From Nitrospirota bacterium (GTDB lineage: Bacteria; Nitrospirota; Thermodesulfovibrionia; Thermodesulfovibrionales; JdFR-85), in the NCBI GenBank assembly GCA_013151785.1, contig JAADHP010000096.1, positions 1-7,013 on the forward strand: a DNA stretch of 7,013 nt. The letters are read 5' to 3'. The notes below the pieces were generated by a model. The model ran no database searches. It was not told the origin of the DNA and saw only the letters and a program-made list of their open reading frames with translations. Below, piece by piece: positions 1 through 6,025 of the stretch (the stretch's first letter is position 1; every line of letters starts with the position of its first letter). A program made the translations under genes and the position numbers.

Positions 1-57
1 TATTGTGGTGTTTGACCCCACAAAGGTTTCCATTTTGTCCTGTCTTTTACCCAGCAC
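1..57 (-). CDS. Bactofilin (polymer-forming cytoskeletal protein), N-terminal fragment
   Basis: Only the first 19 codons are in the window; the gene continues past position 1. The reading is MLGKRQDKMETFVGSNTTI if GTG at 57-55 is the start. A short basic leader followed by an F-V/I-G-x-x-T motif is how bactofilins begin before their right-handed beta-helix core. These proteins polymerise without nucleotide and scaffold cell-wall enzymes at the inner face of the membrane. I prefer the GTG because AAGGAGG (68-62) lies 4 bases upstream; the start would then overlap the end of the M23 gene by 11 bases. The alternative is the in-frame ATG at 33-31, with only a weak AGGA upstream. A bactofilin next to an M23 peptidase gene is a recurrent arrangement (Helicobacter csd1-ccmA, Hyphomonas lmdC-bacA), which supports the call. 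With so few residues the family is likely but not certain. Confidence 0.6.
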   Translation of the reverse strand, partial: MLGKRQDKMETFVGSNTTI

Positions 58-892
58 CTCTCCTCCTTATAAATGGTTTAGGATTTACAGGTTTCTTGTC
101 TATCCATACCTCATAATGTACATGAGGACCCGTGGTATTCCCGGTAGAACCTACATAGGCAATAATATCACCTCTTTTGACCTTCTGTCCCACCTTTACC
201 ACAATCTTTCTGTTATGGGCATAACAGGTTGTATAACCAAAGCCATGCTCAATCACTACAAGCTTTCCACTCCCCCCACTCCAGCCAGCAAAACTTACTA
301 TTCCATCAGCTGTGGCCCTTACAGGGGTTCCTGGCCATGCAGCCACGTCAATACCTGTATGGAACAATCTCTTGTGAGTCTTCGGATGGATTCTCCATCC
401 AAAATTGGAACTGATGTATCCCTTATCCACCGGCATTCCCATGGGGGTGGCAAAATAGATATCCCTCTGCTGTCTCAGGTAATCCTTGATCTCTCCTACA
501 GATTCCATGGTCTTTTCAATCTGTTTTTTCAGAAGTTCTATATCAATGGAACCAAAATCAGAGGTATCAAGGTTTTCCAGAATCTCCTCCTTTGTATCAA
601 GGGAGAAGAGCCTCTTGAATCTTGTTTCCTCTTTCTTGAGGGTCATAATGGTGGTTCTAAGGTCCTGGAACTGCTCCTTGTAGAAATCAAGCCGTTCCCT
701 TAAATCATAGTATTGTCTTGTTGTCACACCTACAGAAATTATATAGATTGTAAAGGATATCCATAGGAGAAACAAGGAGATAATTCCTGCTGAGGGTAGT
801 TTCACTCTTATGGACTTCTGGCTTGTATGGGGTATAAAGATTATCGTGATAGGAGTAAATATACGCCTTAAAATTCTCTTAATCCTGTACAT
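47..892 (-). CDS. Membrane-anchored M23 family peptidoglycan endopeptidase
   Basis: This 281-residue protein is a zinc metallopeptidase predicted to cut peptide cross-links in peptidoglycan. A basic N-terminus is followed by one hydrophobic segment at about residues 34-55, which should anchor it in the inner membrane with the rest in the periplasm. Residues 60-145 are charged and heptad-like, a probable coiled coil. The C-terminal LytM/M23 domain covers about 155-277. The visible zinc ligands are H178 and D182 (HTGID) and H259; H226 (YAH) and H257 (PHVH) are the expected catalytic histidines, so the site looks intact rather than degenerate like EnvC or NlpD. The ATG has GGGGAG 7 bases upstream and lies within the 3' end of purM (14-base overlap). 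The probable bactofilin gene follows directly, which points to a cell-shape or envelope-remodelling role. The cleaved bond cannot be told from sequence. Confidence 0.92.
   Translation of the reverse strand: MYRIKRILRRIFTPITIIFIPHTSQKSIRVKLPSAGIISLFLLWISFTIYIISVGVTTRQYYDLRERLDFYKEQFQDLRTTIMTLKKEETRFKRLFSLDTKEEILENLDTSDFGSIDIELLKKQIEKTMESVGEIKDYLRQQRDIYFATPMGMPVDKGYISSNFGWRIHPKTHKRLFHTGIDVAAWPGTPVRATADGIVSFAGWSGGSGKLVVIEHGFGYTTCYAHNRKIVVKVGQKVKRGDIIAYVGSTGNTTGPHVHYEVWIDKKPVNPKPFIRRRGAG
62..68 (-). promoter_or_regulatory. Ribosome binding site for the downstream bactofilin gene
   Basis: AAGGAGG on the minus strand lies inside the last codons of the M23 gene, 4 bases before a GTG in the bactofilin frame. 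It is the strongest Shine-Dalgarno match in this area and is the reason for choosing GTG at 57 over ATG at 33. The spacing is slightly short. Confidence 0.55.
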
Positions 893-1922
893 ATCTTACT
901 CCCCTTTTGCCTTTGATTATCTCCCCTATATTATAAGAAATATAACCATTTTCTTCAAGTATTTTCTTAGCTTTATCTGCATTATCATTTGATATTATTA
1001 CAATAAATCCAATACCGAGATTAAAAACCCTTCGCATCTCCTCATCTTCTACTTTACCAATACCTCTTATTATATTAAAAATAGCAGGCTCTTGCCAGTT
1101 TTTTTCGTATATAAGGGCACATAATCCCTCAGGCAATATCCTGGGAAGATTTCCTGGAATTCCACCCCCTGTTATATGGGCAAGGCCATTCGGTACAATA
1201 CCACTATCTTTAAGTGCCCTCACCCCCTTCACATATATCCTTGTGGGTTCTAATAGCTCCTCTCCAAGGGTTCTTCCCAGTTCTTCCAGGTATGTATCTG
1301 GTTTATAATTATTAACCTCAAAGAACAATTTCCTCACAAGGGAGTATCCATTGCTGTGAAGCCCACTTGATGCTATCCCGATTATCCTGTCACCCTCCCT
1401 TACCCTGCTTCCATCTATGATTCTGTGCCTGTCCACAATACCAACGGCAAAGCCAGAAAGATCGTATTCTCCTTCAGCGTAAAAGCCTGGCATCTCTGCT
1501 GTTTCACCACCAATGAGGGCACAACCAGCATCTTTACAACCCTGAACAATCCCCCTGATCACCTCTGATGCCTTCTCTGCAGTCAGCCTGCCTGTAGCAA
1601 AGTAATCAAGGAAGAACAGGGGCTCAGCACCAAGTGTAATTATATCGTTTACGCACATGGCCACAAGGTCTATCCCCACGGTGTCATGCCTGTCACAGAG
1701 GAAGGCAATCTTTAACTTTGTTCCCACCCCATCAGTACTACTCACAAGTACAGGACGGCTGTATTGTGAAGGATTGATCTCAAAAAGTGCACCAAAATGA
1801 CCAAGATCAGTAAGCACTCCCTTTGTAAAGGTACTCTTCACAAGAGGAGCTATGAGCTTTACAAACCTGTCACCTTCGTCAATATCAACACCAGAGGCCT
1901 TATATGTCAATTTTTCAGTCAT
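879..1922 (-). CDS. purM: Phosphoribosylformylglycinamidine cyclo-ligase (AIR synthetase)
   Basis: PurM catalyses the fifth step of de novo purine synthesis: FGAM plus ATP gives aminoimidazole ribonucleotide, ADP and phosphate, in the cytoplasm. The 347-residue length is normal for the family. The start MTEKLTYKASGVDID aligns well with the usual PurM N-terminus. Family signatures include DGVGTKL (64-70), VNDIITLGAEPLFFLDYFATG region (91-111), GGETAEMPG (138-146), SSGLHSNGYSLV (185-196), HITGGGIPGNLPR (249-261) and FNLGIGF (300-306). No residue of these motifs looks lost. No Shine-Dalgarno sequence is visible before the ATG, unlike most other genes here, and 59 bases separate it from the gamma-subunit gene, so it may be transcribed separately. 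Its 3' end overlaps the M23 gene by 14 bases. No purN or other pur gene is in the window, so it is a dispersed purine gene. Confidence 0.98.
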   Translation of the reverse strand: MTEKLTYKASGVDIDEGDRFVKLIAPLVKSTFTKGVLTDLGHFGALFEINPSQYSRPVLVSSTDGVGTKLKIAFLCDRHDTVGIDLVAMCVNDIITLGAEPLFFLDYFATGRLTAEKASEVIRGIVQGCKDAGCALIGGETAEMPGFYAEGEYDLSGFAVGIVDRHRIIDGSRVREGDRIIGIASSGLHSNGYSLVRKLFFEVNNYKPDTYLEELGRTLGEELLEPTRIYVKGVRALKDSGIVPNGLAHITGGGIPGNLPRILPEGLCALIYEKNWQEPAIFNIIRGIGKVEDEEMRRVFNLGIGFIVIISNDNADKAKKILEENGYISYNIGEIIKGKRGVRYVQD

Positions 1923-1932
1923 TTAGTATGGA

Positions 1933-1962
1933 TTTATATCTAAAATATCAATGCATTATCAG
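1933..1962 (-). promoter_or_regulatory. Possible promoter of purM
   Basis: On the minus strand CTGATA (1962-1957) is separated by 18 bases from TATAAA (1938-1933), resembling a housekeeping sigma -35/-10 pair (4 of 6 and 5 of 6 matches). A start site about 7 bases downstream would fall near 1926, leaving a leader of only about 4 bases before the purM ATG. That would fit the lack of a ribosome binding site. The gap is AT-rich, so such a match could occur by chance. Confidence 0.2.
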
Positions 1963-1981
1963 CATACATTAAACCAATACT

Positions 1982-2560
1982 TTAAGATTGAGTTTGTCTT
2001 TTTTTCATAACCATTTCAAGACCTCTCTTAATAGCCTTCAGGTTCTCCTCTATCAGATGATGATGTCTCTGGGAAAGCATTTCATAAAGTGCCTCCTCAG
2101 CTGTTTTAATCCCGGCAAGACCCGAGTGCCCCAAAAACGCACCAAAGAGTACCATATTCGCATATCTGATGGAGCCAAGAGCAGATGCCTCATTGGAGGC
2201 CGGTATGGCTATTAAGTTGTATCTTCCTATATTTGCTAAGTCTCCGTCAGGGCATGTACTGTCATTAATCAATGATGAATCATATATCAAAGTTCCCTTG
2301 TCCTTTAATCTTGTTATAAATCTCTTCAAAGATGGACAGTTCATTATAATCAGACTATCGGGCTGTTCCACAATAGGTGAACCCACTGTGGTATCAGATA
2401 TAACCACTGTACAGTTTGCAGTTCCACCTCTCATTTCTGCCCCATAAGAAGGAAACCATGTAACATGTCTGCCTGCAAGCATTCCTGTATATGCAATAAG
2501 TCTTCCAAGCAATAATACCCCCTGGCCTCCCGAGCCAGCAACTATAACACTTGTCTCCAT
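1982..2560 (-). CDS. 2-oxoacid:ferredoxin oxidoreductase, gamma subunit
   Basis: This 192-residue protein belongs to the gamma (catalytic domain of subunit gamma) family of pyruvate/2-oxoacid:ferredoxin oxidoreductases, which take part in CoA binding and turnover in the complex. Visible signatures are the N-terminal glycine-rich GSGGQGV (9-15) and PSYGAEMRGG (37-46) followed by TANCTVVIS. The length is typical for a stand-alone KorC/VorC-type subunit. It begins 4 bases after the beta-subunit stop, with GGAGG 9 bases before the ATG, so the two are surely co-translated. It has no ferredoxin-like extension. The C-terminus (KKRQTQS) is a short basic tail. The substrate class (2-oxoglutarate, 2-oxoisovalerate or another oxoacid) cannot be decided from this subunit, so no symbol is given. 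Confidence 0.92.
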   Translation of the reverse strand: METSVIVAGSGGQGVLLLGRLIAYTGMLAGRHVTWFPSYGAEMRGGTANCTVVISDTTVGSPIVEQPDSLIIMNCPSLKRFITRLKDKGTLIYDSSLINDSTCPDGDLANIGRYNLIAIPASNEASALGSIRYANMVLFGAFLGHSGLAGIKTAEEALYEMLSQRHHHLIEENLKAIKRGLEMVMKKRQTQS

Positions 2561-2564
2561 TACT

Positions 2565-3305
2565 TTAAGCCTCCGTATCCTTAAGTATGCCTGTTTTAAA
2601 GACTCTTTTCATCTGTTCATCCATCCATTTAAGGGACTCCAGGGGATTCATACCCCAATCTGTAGGACAGGGCGAAAGTATTTCTATAAAACTAAAACCA
2701 TCCCCATTAAGCTGCATCTGAATGGATTTCTTGATAAAGCGCCTTGTTTCCTTCACTCCTTTTATCCTGTCCAGTGATGTTCTTGCCACAAACCTGACTC
2801 CCTCTATGGTAGCCATTATCTCTGCCACCCTTAAAGGGTACCCATGGGTATGGGGGTCTCTCCCTGATGGTGTTGTGGTTGTACACTGATCAAGCAGTGT
2901 GGTGGGGGCCATCTGTCCGCCTGTCATTCCATAGTTTGCATTGTTTATAAAAAAAACTGAGAGATTCTCGCCCCTGTTTGCAGCATGTATTATCTCAGCC
3001 ATACCAATGGAGGCAAGGTCTCCGTCTCCCTGATAGGAAAAGACAACCCTGTCAGGCATTACCCTTTTAAGTGCAGTTGCCACTGCAGGTGGTCTTCCAT
3101 GGGCACACTCAATTACATCAAAATTCCAGTAATCATAGGCAAAAACAGCACAGCCCACAGGAGCTATCCCTATAGTTTTTTCCCGTATTCCAAGCTCATC
3201 TATAACCTCTGCTATCATACGATGTACGATGCTATGACCACAGCCAGGACAGAATCTGAATGGAACTGGTTTAAGGCTTTCAGGTCTTTTGAATACAGTT
3301 TTCAT
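2565..3305 (-). CDS. 2-oxoacid:ferredoxin oxidoreductase, beta subunit (thiamine diphosphate-binding)
   Basis: The beta subunit of an oxygen-sensitive enzyme that interconverts a 2-oxoacid plus CoA with an acyl-CoA plus CO2, using ferredoxin. The 246 residues are typical. FCPGCGH (18-24) supplies two cysteines of the expected [4Fe-4S] cluster; C52 and C213 are likely further ligands. The thiamine diphosphate motif starts at GDGD (93-96) and ends at NN (121-122), followed by YGMTGGQMAPTT (125-136). AHGRPPAVATALKR (68-81) resembles VorA-like proteins more than classical KorB (which usually has HGRALPFATG), so I lean to 2-oxoisovalerate or a broad branched-chain substrate; this is judged from memory. 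The ATG overlaps the cyclase stop by 4 bases, with GAGGAG 7 bases upstream. The gamma subunit follows, but no alpha subunit or ferredoxin subunit is present, which is unusual. Confidence 0.93.
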   Translation of the reverse strand: MKTVFKRPESLKPVPFRFCPGCGHSIVHRMIAEVIDELGIREKTIGIAPVGCAVFAYDYWNFDVIECAHGRPPAVATALKRVMPDRVVFSYQGDGDLASIGMAEIIHAANRGENLSVFFINNANYGMTGGQMAPTTLLDQCTTTTPSGRDPHTHGYPLRVAEIMATIEGVRFVARTSLDRIKGVKETRRFIKKSIQMQLNGDGFSFIEILSPCPTDWGMNPLESLKWMDEQMKRVFKTGILKDTEA

Positions 3306-4633
3306 CTCGTATCTCCTCTGTATTGAATGACTCTCTTTTTGCCTTGTTTTTTTGCCTCATAAAGTGCCATATCAGCACTGTAGAGTAAATCCTTTGAATT
3401 AGAACCATCCTCTGGAAACCCTGCAATCCCACCGCTCACAGTAATACGAAGCATATTATCATTACATCTAAATACTGTTTCACAGACCTCTTTCATGATT
3501 CTTTCAGCAAGGCTATAGGCAACATCTTTATGGGTATTGGGAAGCACTATTACAAACTCCTCTCCACCATACCTTGCTACAATGTCCGTCTTTCTTGTAA
3601 GCTGAAGCAAAATCTTCGAAAATTCCTTCAGCACCTCATCTCCTGTCTGATGCCCATAGTTATCATTTACCTCTTTGAAATCATCAATGTCAAAGATTAT
3701 AAGAGAGAAGCTTTCTTTATATCTCTTTGCTCTTTCTATCTCCTTATCAAGGGACTGATAAAAATAACGGGCATTATAAAGTCCTGTAAGGGCATCGGTT
3801 ATTGAAAGTCGCTTTGTCTCTTCAAAGAGCTTAACCTTTTCCAGGATCAAAGAGACCTGGTTTCCCACAAGGGACATCATTGATGCAATATCAAAATCAA
3901 AGGTTCTCTCGATCCTGTTGCCAAGACAGAGAAATCCAGAGAGACTATCATACACCCTCAAAGGTATAACTCCAAAAAAGACGATACCCTCCTTTTTAAG
4001 GCAAGGTATTAGTTGAATATCATTCCTGTCAAATATATAGAGTGGCTCATCCTCATTAGAGATACTATCAATAAATTCAGCTATGCATCCATCCTCGATA
4101 GACCTTTTGAGTCCCTCTGGAACCCCCTTCATCGAAACAATCTTCTGGTTTTCTTTCTCTAATATTACCAACCAGCCCAGAGAAAAATCTGTAATCATCA
4201 TCACAGTTTCCATCATCCTGTTCAGGACTGCTCCCATATCCTTTGCTATTATGAAGGCAGAGGAAAGGGTGTTGATAGCCATTAACTCTTTGTTACGTTT
4301 TAAAAGCTCCTGCTCTATTGAAAGAAAATGACTTATATCATGAAACACAATACTATATAATGTTTTGTCTTTATAATCAAAATCATTAAAGGTAACTTCA
4401 TAGTACCTGTCATGAAAAGAAAACCTGTTTCGCCCCTGTTCCTCCTTACCTCCTTTTATATACCACTGGAAGAGATCCCAGATTTCAAGCATCCCTTTCA
4501 CCGCCTTGATATTTGCACCTGAACAATCGCCACCTATCATCTCTGAGAATGCCTGATTATGCATAAGAACTGTACCTTTGGCATCCAGAATCAACATGGG
4601 TTCAGCAATAGCCTCACAGATGCTCTTCTCCAA
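3302..4633 (-). CDS. Diguanylate cyclase with N-terminal PAS-like and GAF-like sensor domains
   Basis: Predicted to make cyclic di-GMP from two GTP. The 443 residues read as: a PAS-like domain (about 8-105, with PMLILDAKGTVLMHNQAFSEM), a linking helix, a GAF-like domain (about 120-270), a signalling helix with the usual linker LSITDALTGLYNARYF (276-291), and a GGDEF domain (about 275-440). The active-site motif is GGEEF (356-360), D315 is in FDIDDF, and VNDNYGH (322-328) is the guanine-binding region, so it should be active. RKTD (347-350) lies five residues before GGEEF, the normal position of the inhibitory I-site. No membrane segment or phosphorelay domain is seen, so it is probably a cytosolic sensor of an unknown signal. 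The first possible conventional start is TTG at 4633; an upstream ATT at 4651 fits the ribosome binding site better. It overlaps the oxidoreductase beta gene by 4 bases. Confidence 0.93.
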   Translation of the reverse strand: MEKSICEAIAEPMLILDAKGTVLMHNQAFSEMIGGDCSGANIKAVKGMLEIWDLFQWYIKGGKEEQGRNRFSFHDRYYEVTFNDFDYKDKTLYSIVFHDISHFLSIEQELLKRNKELMAINTLSSAFIIAKDMGAVLNRMMETVMMITDFSLGWLVILEKENQKIVSMKGVPEGLKRSIEDGCIAEFIDSISNEDEPLYIFDRNDIQLIPCLKKEGIVFFGVIPLRVYDSLSGFLCLGNRIERTFDFDIASMMSLVGNQVSLILEKVKLFEETKRLSITDALTGLYNARYFYQSLDKEIERAKRYKESFSLIIFDIDDFKEVNDNYGHQTGDEVLKEFSKILLQLTRKTDIVARYGGEEFVIVLPNTHKDVAYSLAERIMKEVCETVFRCNDNMLRITVSGGIAGFPEDGSNSKDLLYSADMALYEAKKQGKKRVIQYRGDTR

Positions 4634-4660
4634 TGTATCTTTTTCTTTAATTTTCCAATG

Positions 4661-4665
4661 CCTCC
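4661..4665 (-). promoter_or_regulatory. Strong ribosome binding site after the leuC stop
   Basis: GGAGG on the minus strand begins two bases after the leuC TAG. It is 27 bases from the TTG (4633-4631) normally taken as the cyclase start, too far to act in the usual way, but 9 bases from an in-frame ATT (4651-4649). Either the cyclase starts at ATT, adding six residues, or this site is not used. Confidence 0.5.
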
Positions 4666-4666
4666 A

Positions 4667-5926
4667 CTAAATACCTAACTCTTCAGGCAGGGCAATCCTT
4701 CCAAACACAGCTGATGCTGCTGCCACTGCAGGGTTTGAAAGATATACCTCACTTTCTGGATGTCCCATTCTTCCTACAAAGTTCCTGTTAGTGGTTGCAA
4801 TAGCACGCTCGCCTTTTGCAAGTATTCCCATATGTCCACCAAGGCAGGGGCCACAGGTAGGGGTGGAAACAACCGCCTCAGCTTCAATGAATACTTCAAG
4901 AAGACCCTCTTTCATTGCCTCACGATAGATCCACTGAGTAGCAGGAATCACGATCATCCTTACATTTGGGTTTACCTTTCTGCCCTTTATCACCATAGCA
5001 GCCTCTCTTAAGTCCTCAAGCCTGCCATTTGTACAGGAACCAATTACAACCTGGTCAATGGTTATATCAGTGACTTCCTTAGCAGGACGGACATTTGAAG
5101 GCAGATGAGGACAGGCTACAAGAGGCTCTATTCTGGAGCAATCATACTCCCTTATGTCTACATAGGTAGCATTACTGTCAGAGTTATAAAACCTATAAGG
5201 CCTCTTTGCCCTTGTCTTCACATAGTCTTCTGTGATTTCATCAGGCACAATTATACCACTTTTTCCACCTGCCTCAATGGCCATATTACACATGGTTAGT
5301 CTTCCATGCATGGGAAGAGACCTGATGGTTTCACCCTCAAATTCCATTGCCCTGTAAAGGGCACCGTCCACTCCAATATCACCTATTGTATGCAGTATCA
5401 GATCCTTTCCCCCAACCCAGGGATTGAGTTTTCCATAATATATAAATTTCATGCTCTCAGGCACCTTAAACCAGCACTGTCCTGTTGCCATGGCAGCAGC
5501 TACATCTGTGGAACCCACTCCTGTTGCAAAGGCACCAAGTGCCCCATATGTACAGGTGTGGCTGTCAGCCCCTATAACAAGGTCTCCTGGAAGTACAAGA
5601 CCCTGCTCGGGCAGAAGGGCATGCTCCACACCCATTCTACCCACCTCAAAATAGAGGCTTAACTGGTTTTTATGTGAGAAATCCCTGAGAAGCTTACACT
5701 GTTCTGCAGCCTTGATATCCTTTTGTGGTGCAAAATGATCAGGTATGAAGGCAATACGATCAGGATCAAAGACCCTCTCTGCACCAATACGCTCGAACTC
5801 CCTTATGGCAATAGGCGCTGTTATGTCATTGGCCAGAACAAGATCAACCCTTGCATTGATAAGCTCACCAGGCACAACCTCTTCCTTTCCAGCGTGAGCA
5901 GCAAGAATCTTCTCTGTAATTGTCAT
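4667..5926 (-). CDS. leuC: 3-isopropylmalate dehydratase large subunit
   Basis: LeuC with LeuD isomerises 2-isopropylmalate to 3-isopropylmalate in leucine synthesis, using a [4Fe-4S] cluster. The 419 residues match the shorter LeuC/homoaconitase-type large subunit found in archaea and many anaerobic bacteria, not the roughly 466-residue enterobacterial form. GADSHTCTYGALGAFATGVG (119-138) is a family hallmark, and the cluster cysteines are C298 (GSCTNGR) and C358 and C361 (TCGPCLGG). RNFVGRMGHP (381-390) and the following SNPAVAAASA complete the signature. The ATG has GGAGG 7 bases upstream. leuD, the small subunit, is expected right after leuC but the next gene is a diguanylate cyclase. Related large subunits act on homoaconitate, citramalate or dimethylmalate, but an adjacent leuA favours leucine synthesis. 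Confidence 0.95.
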   Translation of the reverse strand: MTITEKILAAHAGKEEVVPGELINARVDLVLANDITAPIAIREFERIGAERVFDPDRIAFIPDHFAPQKDIKAAEQCKLLRDFSHKNQLSLYFEVGRMGVEHALLPEQGLVLPGDLVIGADSHTCTYGALGAFATGVGSTDVAAAMATGQCWFKVPESMKFIYYGKLNPWVGGKDLILHTIGDIGVDGALYRAMEFEGETIRSLPMHGRLTMCNMAIEAGGKSGIIVPDEITEDYVKTRAKRPYRFYNSDSNATYVDIREYDCSRIEPLVACPHLPSNVRPAKEVTDITIDQVVIGSCTNGRLEDLREAAMVIKGRKVNPNVRMIVIPATQWIYREAMKEGLLEVFIEAEAVVSTPTCGPCLGGHMGILAKGERAIATTNRNFVGRMGHPESEVYLSNPAVAAASAVFGRIALPEELGI

Positions 5927-5947
5927 CTATCTACCTCCAGGTGTTTT

Positions 5948-5976
5948 ATTTTAGCGAATTTCAAGATATCTAACAA
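5948..5976 (-). promoter_or_regulatory. Possible promoter upstream of leuC
   Basis: On the minus strand TTGTTA (5976-5971) and TAAAAT (5953-5948) are separated by exactly 17 bases, matching a housekeeping sigma promoter at 4 of 6 and 5 of 6 positions. A start site near 5942 would give a leader of about 15 bases containing the GGAGGT ribosome binding site (5938-5933). It sits in the 99-base leuA-leuC gap, in which I see no terminator hairpin. The region is AT-rich, so chance is possible. Confidence 0.3.
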
Positions 5977-6025
5977 GCAGGTAAAGGCGGCAAAGAACTA
6001 CATCATATTAACATTATTCAACTAT

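Noticed and set aside
5..703. A 232-codon open frame on the plus strand opposite the M23 gene, and similar plus-strand frames throughout
   Set aside because: They lie opposite well-supported genes, give low-complexity or cysteine/serine-rich proteins without recognisable motifs, and have no convincing start context. They are antisense shadows.
1950..1970. AATGCATT palindrome and imperfect inverted repeat before purM, considered as terminator or operator
   Set aside because: The stem is short and AT-rich with no following T run on the minus strand, and such small palindromes are expected by chance.
4634..4669. leuC and the cyclase are in the same frame, separated by one TAG and 11 codons, suggesting stop readthrough to a fusion
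   Set aside because: leuC ends at its normal length, a strong ribosome binding site follows the stop, and no readthrough element or TAG-decoding signal is visible. One chance in three places neighbours in the same frame.
5923..5976. An 18-codon TTG-started frame in the leuA-leuC gap whose TGA overlaps the leuC ATG, as a possible leader peptide
   Set aside because: No ribosome binding site precedes it, it has only a few scattered leucine codons, and there are no alternative hairpins for attenuation. It also overlaps the better promoter candidate.
5927..6025. The leuA-leuC gap considered as a riboswitch, small RNA or terminator
   Set aside because: At 99 bases it shows no stable GC-rich stem, no T run and no recognisable riboswitch core.
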